Positions 59,911 to 64,000 of a DNA stretch of 64,000 nucleotides are shown here, piece by piece (positions within the stretch are counted from its first letter, which is position 1; the number at the start of each line of letters is the position of its first letter). The notes beneath the pieces are model-generated. The model saw nothing but the letters and a program-made list of their open reading frames with translations. It was not told where the DNA came from and did not search any database. The stretch lies in the NCBI RefSeq assembly GCF_017309585.1, contig NZ_CP071321.1, positions 186,001-250,000 on the forward strand. The letters run 5' to 3'. Both the position numbers and the translations under genes were made by a program. This DNA comes from Nitrogeniibacter aestuarii. Lineage in GTDB: Bacteria > Pseudomonadota > Gammaproteobacteria > Burkholderiales > Rhodocyclaceae.

Positions 59911-61374
59911 TCAGGCGTGTTCGGAGGCTGCGGCGTTGTCGAGTACGTGACGGACCTGGTCGAAGGCCGCGCGCCAGGCGGGTTCGACACGTTCGCGCTG
60001 CTCCGGTGCCATGCGCAGAAGGGCGGACGGGTGGGTAAGGACAAGCACCGGGGTGCCATCGGGTCGGGCCAGCCATTGGCCCTCAGTGGTATGGATGCGG
60101 ACGCTCTGTCCGAGCACGCTGCGCGCGGCGGTGGCACCCAGCGCGACGATGCAGCGCGGTTGCACCAGCGCAATCTCGTGATCGAGCCATTGCGAGCAGG
60201 CCGCAGCCTCGCGTTGACCTGGCGTCTTGTGCAGCCGTCGTTTGCCACGCATTTCGTATTTGAAGTGCTTCACCGCGTTGGTGAGGTACGTGTGCTGCGC
60301 CCACGGCTGGTGCTGTAGCGCGTCGCGCAGCAGGCTGCCGGCAGGGCCGACGAAGGGACGGCCGATGAGGTCTTCACGGTCACCGGGCTGTTCGCCGACG
60401 ATCATCACCGGGGCGTCCAGCGGACCTTCACCGCAAACGGCCTGGGTGGCCGCGGCGCCGATCGGGCAGTCCTGGCAGTTGCGCACGGCGCGCTCCAGCG
60501 TGGCGCGCGCGTCGTCCGGCGAGATCTGTCGTGTCGGGCGGCCAGGGAGGTGGCCAGCGCGACGCTCGCGCGCCTCGCCGGGGGCTTCGGTCATGGTGGT
60601 CGTGCGGGCTTGAGCCTCGTTGAGCAGGCGGGGGATGCTGCGCGCCTCAGGCAGGTTCTTCCAGTAGCGCACCGGCATTTCGCGGCGCATCTGGTCTGGA
60701 TTGGCGCGGGCCGGGTTGAACGTGCTCTCGTAGTAGGCGAGCCACTCGCCGCTATCGGTGGTGTCCAGGGCGAAGGGCGGGCTGGCGCAGCCTGGGGCGT
60801 GGCGCAGGGCGGTGCCGTCCCACTCCACGCAGCCTTTGGGCGTGAAGATGGCCCAGCGCATGCCGGCGAAGCGCTTGGCGAAGAAAGGCGCCACCGCATC
60901 GACGATGTAGTGATCGGGCTCGAACCAGGCCAGGTAGCGCTCGTTGCCCAGCGCATCGGCCACTGGATGAAAGCGCACGAAGGCTTTCATCTTGTGCTTC
61001 TCGCGCCTCACCTGTTTGACGAACTGCTCCATCGCGACGCGCTCAGGGGCGAGGGTGTCGTGCCAGTGACGGCGGTCGGCGGCGACCCGGGCGAGGCAGG
61101 TGTGGATGGCAGTGAAGCGCGCCGGCTCGGCGTGGAGGAAGGCGACGGCGGCCATGTCCACGGCGCCCTTGGGCAGGTTCATGGCCGGCGGGGTGGGCAG
61201 TTCATGGGGATGAATCATTGCCCTGGTGTCGGCGTCGAACAGCCCGCCCTGGTGTTCGATGGTGCCGGTTTGCCAGCGCACGTCTGACGGTTCGACGCCT
61301 TCGCTGATGAGATGGCGCAGGGCGAGGCGAAACCCGGTCCAGTCGGTGGGGCCGTCGAGCTGGATCGTCAGCAT
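59911..61374 (-). CDS. DUF4130 domain fused to UdgX-type uracil-DNA glycosylase
   Basis: The protein has 487 residues. Residues 1-260 form the DUF4130/TIGR03915-type domain that co-occurs with a radical SAM partner (CLARVAADRRHWHDTLAPER, FVKQVRREKHKMKAFVRFHPV). Residues about 285-487 are a family 4-like UDG: CQDCPIG and further Fe-S Cys, GEQPGDREDLIGRPFVGPAG, and the UdgX-specific R-loop KRRLHKTPG. The His in this loop forms a covalent link with the abasic site in UdgX. The start overlaps the radical SAM gene by 7 nt. Part of the SOS-boxed operon. Confidence 0.9.
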   Translation of the reverse strand: MLTIQLDGPTDWTGFRLALRHLISEGVEPSDVRWQTGTIEHQGGLFDADTRAMIHPHELPTPPAMNLPKGAVDMAAVAFLHAEPARFTAIHTCLARVAADRRHWHDTLAPERVAMEQFVKQVRREKHKMKAFVRFHPVADALGNERYLAWFEPDHYIVDAVAPFFAKRFAGMRWAIFTPKGCVEWDGTALRHAPGCASPPFALDTTDSGEWLAYYESTFNPARANPDQMRREMPVRYWKNLPEARSIPRLLNEAQARTTTMTEAPGEARERRAGHLPGRPTRQISPDDARATLERAVRNCQDCPIGAAATQAVCGEGPLDAPVMIVGEQPGDREDLIGRPFVGPAGSLLRDALQHQPWAQHTYLTNAVKHFKYEMRGKRRLHKTPGQREAAACSQWLDHEIALVQPRCIVALGATAARSVLGQSVRIHTTEGQWLARPDGTPVLVLTHPSALLRMAPEQRERVEPAWRAAFDQVRHVLDNAAASEHA

Positions 61375-62672
61375 GCTTCCAGGCGGGATACTGCCGGTGC
61401 TGCGGGCATCGGATCCGCGAACAGGTCACCCTGAACCGGTGCGGTGGCCTGCTTGTCTTCCTGCACCAGTGCCGCCACATCCTTGCTGCCCGGCCGGTGG
61501 TCGGGCAGCACCACGAAGGGCAGCACCCGTTTGCGGGGCAGGCGCATGCGTTGCAGGTCGTCGGTGCGCAGGCGGCGCACGCGCCGGGCGGTGAGCAGGC
61601 GCTGAACCGATGTGGGGCCGAGGCCGGGCACGCGCAGCAGCATCTCTTTGGACGCGCGATTCAGATCCACCGGGAAGTGCTCAGGATGTGCCAGCGCCCA
61701 GGCCATTTTCGGGTCGATATCGAGCGACAGCATGCCGCCGTCGGTGGCGATCTCTTCGCACTCAAAGCCATAGAAGCGCATGAGCCAGTCGGCCTGATAG
61801 AGCCGGTGCTCGCGCATGAGCGGGGCCGCGCGGGACGGTAGCGCCGCCGGAGCACCGGGGATGGGGCTGAAGGCGGAGTAATACACCCGGCGCAGCTGGT
61901 AGTTGCGGTAGAGCGTGATGCTGGTGCGCAGGATGCTCGCATCGTTGGAGTCGTCCGCGCCGATCACCATCTGGGTGGTCTGCCCGGCGGGGGCGAAGCG
62001 CGGCGGCTTGGCAATGCGGGGCTTGGCGCCGGCCATGGTGCGAGGCGCGCGGGCCTTGCGGGCTTCCTTGTTGTCGTCCACGGCCAGGCGGATGCGGCCC
62101 ATGGCGCGCTTGATGTCGCCGATGTCCTTCTCCGGGGCCAGCGTTTTCATGGCTGCGTCGCTGGGGAGTTCGACGTTGATACTCAGGCGGTCGGCGTATT
62201 TTCCGGCTTCGGTCAGCAGCTCTTCGCTGCAATCGGGGATGGACTTGAGGTGGATGTAGCCGCGGAAGTTTTCTTCTTCCCGTAGCTTCTTGGCCACGAG
62301 TACGAGCTGCTCCATGGTGTAGTCGGGGCTGCGGATGATGCCGGAGCTGAGGAACAGGCCTTCGATGAGGTTGCGCCGGTAGAAGTCCATGGTGAGTGCG
62401 ACCAGTTCTTCGACCTTGAAGCGGGCGCGGGGGGTGTTGCTGCTCTCGCGATTGACGCAATACAGGCAGTCGTAGATGCACCAGTTGGTGAGCAGGATCT
62501 TGAGCAGGGAGATGCAGCGCCCGTCCGGCGCGTAGCTGTGGCAGATACCCATGCCGCCGGTCGAGCCGATGCCCTTGCTGCCGGCGGAGTCGCGCCGGGG
62601 TGCCCCGCTGGACGAACAGGAGGCGTCGAACTTGGCGGCGTCGGCAAGGATGCGGATTTTGTGTTCGAGCAT
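61368..62672 (-). CDS. Radical SAM protein linked to DNA repair (TIGR03916-like)
   Basis: The protein has 434 residues. The [4Fe-4S] motif is Cys65-x3-Cys69-x2-Cys72 (CIYDCLYC). Three more Cys come before it (CSSSG, GICHS, GRCIS). The core YIHLKSIPDCSEEL and RLSINVELPSD follow. A helix-hairpin-helix near residue 340 (LLRVPGLGPTSVQRLL) suits DNA binding. It is always paired with the DUF4130/UdgX partner, as here. The reaction is unknown. First gene of the operon, under a LexA box. Confidence 0.9.
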   Translation of the reverse strand: MLEHKIRILADAAKFDASCSSSGAPRRDSAGSKGIGSTGGMGICHSYAPDGRCISLLKILLTNWCIYDCLYCVNRESSNTPRARFKVEELVALTMDFYRRNLIEGLFLSSGIIRSPDYTMEQLVLVAKKLREEENFRGYIHLKSIPDCSEELLTEAGKYADRLSINVELPSDAAMKTLAPEKDIGDIKRAMGRIRLAVDDNKEARKARAPRTMAGAKPRIAKPPRFAPAGQTTQMVIGADDSNDASILRTSITLYRNYQLRRVYYSAFSPIPGAPAALPSRAAPLMREHRLYQADWLMRFYGFECEEIATDGGMLSLDIDPKMAWALAHPEHFPVDLNRASKEMLLRVPGLGPTSVQRLLTARRVRRLRTDDLQRMRLPRKRVLPFVVLPDHRPGSKDVAALVQEDKQATAPVQGDLFADPMPAAPAVSRLEAC

Positions 62673-62687
62673 GGGGCCCTCATTGTG

Positions 62688-62703
62688 CTGTTCAAATATA
62701 CAG
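62688..62703 (-). promoter_or_regulatory. LexA (SOS) box of the radical SAM-UdgX operon
   Basis: On the minus strand the sequence is CTGTATATTTGAACAG, a perfect CTG-N10-CAG with the TATAT core, 16 nt before the start codon. SOS control fits a DNA-repair operon. Confidence 0.85.
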
Positions 62704-62761
62704 CGTTTGAATGAGGGCTGCCAAGCCAGGGCGTGCGGCCTCCGGACCGCTTACCGGGGGG

Positions 62762-64000
62762 TCAGAACTGCAGGTTCAGCCCGGCGTAGACCTGTCGTGA
62801 GACCCGGTTGGCGGCACGGTTGCCATACACCAGCTGCATGGCAGGGTCGGCAATTTCCTGATGACGTCCGCCCAGGTTGAGCGCAGTGAGGCTGGCGGTC
62901 GCCGGTCGGCCAAAGGCGGTGAAAGCGCGGGTGAGGGACACATCGAACGTGGTGTGGTCTTCGACCACGACACGGCCGTTGGCCAGGTAACTGTCGCCCG
63001 AGGCGACCGGCCCCACCCGATTGATGCTCAGGTAGCTGCTCCAGTGCGCCGGCCAGCGCTGCTTCCAGATCAGGTTGGCGACGTATGGGGCAATCGCTGA
63101 CGAAGCGGCCTCGCTGCCCGCATCGCGGTCGACAACACTCCAGGCCAGTTGAAACTCGCCTCCGGTCCATGGGTGTGTGCCCAGTTGTAGCTCTAGGCCT
63201 GTGAGTGTGGTGGTGCTGGCAGCATTCTGAAACTGGGTGGACTGGATCTGTGAAGAGAGCAGCGAAGGGGACGATACGGGCAGTCGCACGATCTGGTTCT
63301 GCAGTCGCTCCCGAAACAGCCGCAGGTCGAGTGTTGTCCCGGTGCTGTCGAATCGCGACAGTACTCCGGCTTCCAGCGTGTCGGCACGTGTCTCGCGCAG
63401 CGCCGGGTTGGGTACGAAGGGATGCGCGAGCAGCACGCCGGGAAAGGCGCTGTCGTAGATACGAAAATCAATGCCTTTTTCAAAAACCTCTGGCGCGCGG
63501 TAGACCCGTGAGGCGCCAATCCGCCAGGTGGTATCGGCGGTTGCCTTGAGGTTGGTGTAGAGCCGCGGGCTGACGCGCCAGCCTTCGCCAGCGTCTTCCG
63601 CGGTCAGACCGGCGTTGACCGTTACCATGTCGGAGGCCTGCCACTCGGCATTGGCGAACACCTTGTTCTGACGGCTAACGAGGCTGTCGCTGCGTGCGAA
63701 CTGGGCCGGCGACACCGTCTCTGCGCGTTGTGTGCTCGCGCCCCAGGCGATGCGCAACGAACGGGCCAACCGGTCGCGGCGCTGAAGCTCGAAACGGCTT
63801 GTGCCGCCCCGGCGGTCGCGCGAGAGGTGGATGTCGTTGAAAACGGCATATGAGGTTAGCCAGCTGTCTTCCAGACGGACGTATTGACGGTAGAAGCCCA
63901 ACGACCATTCGCGGTCGGTGTCCTCCGCGTTCAGCCAGCGCAGGTGGAACAGGGTGTGCCGGTCGCGTGATTCGCGAACCTTGTTGGAGCCGAAGGGGGA
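62762..64000 (-). CDS. TonB-dependent outer-membrane receptor, C-terminal part
   Basis: The frame is open to the window edge, so only the last 412 residues or so are seen. They form barrel strands with alternating pattern, for example RVSPRLYTNLKATADTTWRIGASR, then YRAPEVFEKG. The C-terminus YAGLNLQF has the terminal Phe of outer-membrane proteins. It begins upstream of the window, and the plug domain is not visible. The substrate cannot be told from this part. Confidence 0.85.
   Translation of the reverse strand, partial: SPFGSNKVRESRDRHTLFHLRWLNAEDTDREWSLGFYRQYVRLEDSWLTSYAVFNDIHLSRDRRGGTSRFELQRRDRLARSLRIAWGASTQRAETVSPAQFARSDSLVSRQNKVFANAEWQASDMVTVNAGLTAEDAGEGWRVSPRLYTNLKATADTTWRIGASRVYRAPEVFEKGIDFRIYDSAFPGVLLAHPFVPNPALRETRADTLEAGVLSRFDSTGTTLDLRLFRERLQNQIVRLPVSSPSLLSSQIQSTQFQNAASTTTLTGLELQLGTHPWTGGEFQLAWSVVDRDAGSEAASSAIAPYVANLIWKQRWPAHWSSYLSINRVGPVASGDSYLANGRVVVEDHTTFDVSLTRAFTAFGRPATASLTALNLGGRHQEIADPAMQLVYGNRAANRVSRQVYAGLNLQF

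Overview
The window looks like a chromosomal segment of a high-GC betaproteobacterium, probably Rhodocyclales/Zoogloeaceae (Azoarcus, Thauera or Denitromonas-like). The basis is the overall gene style, four PEP-CTERM surface proteins, a nonaheme c-type cytochrome, an RtcR/RtcB RNA-repair locus, and many small palindromic repeats. No rRNA gene, decoding tRNA or CRISPR array was seen. The genus is an inference.

Layout. (1) 1-4887 is an RNA-repair locus. A divergent rtcR (cut by the window edge) faces a good sigma-54 promoter. Downstream lie two tRNA-like RNAs, a 262-bp element of nested inverted repeats, a slipin, a long-stem Y-RNA/tRNA-like RNA, a zinc-ribbon protein and rtcB. (2) 4873-6858 is an AT-rich cassette with an NTPase, bounded by a 15-bp duplication of the rtcB 3' end, followed by a small membrane protein. 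(3) 7104-11405 carries a J-domain-like protein with a hexanucleotide (Glu-Pro) repeat tract, an M23 peptidase/lipoprotein pair with a decayed lipoprotein copy, a Yip1 protein and an outer-membrane barrel. (4) 11792-32859 holds the nonaheme cytochrome, PEP-CTERM proteins (one with an Hcp-like body), periplasmic MsrA, a second M23 protein beside a HEAT-repeat protein, a DUF1287 protein, a chemoreceptor, MscS, an isochorismatase/LysR/YceI group, a slipin/NfeD pair and a K+ channel. (5) 32888-33869 is an M15-like peptidase overlapping a lipoprotein gene, the same arrangement as in (3).

(6) 33988-44604 is a zinc-acquisition supercluster. It contains znuABC with a 39-codon leader gene, zur, a ZrgA-type system, an outer-membrane barrel protein and a second zinc ABC transporter. 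Two matching dyads in the regulatory gaps look like Zur operators. A COG0523 GTPase follows at 47371-48423. (7) 48560-50927 is an AT-rich two-gene operon: an unrecognised 464-aa protein coupled to a PD-(D/E)XK nuclease, a candidate defence module. (8) 51133-56730 is a double-length UvrA-like protein (1865 aa), followed by YbaN, a field of REP elements and catalase KatE. (9) 59911-62703 is an SOS-boxed radical-SAM/UdgX DNA-repair operon. The window ends inside a TonB-dependent receptor.

Strongest candidates for something undescribed: the tRNA-mimic RNAs with slipin in the RtcR regulon, the AT-rich 48.8-50.9 kb nuclease operon, and the repeated pairing of a signal-less peptidoglycan-peptidase domain with a downstream lipoprotein, which resembles effector-immunity organisation.
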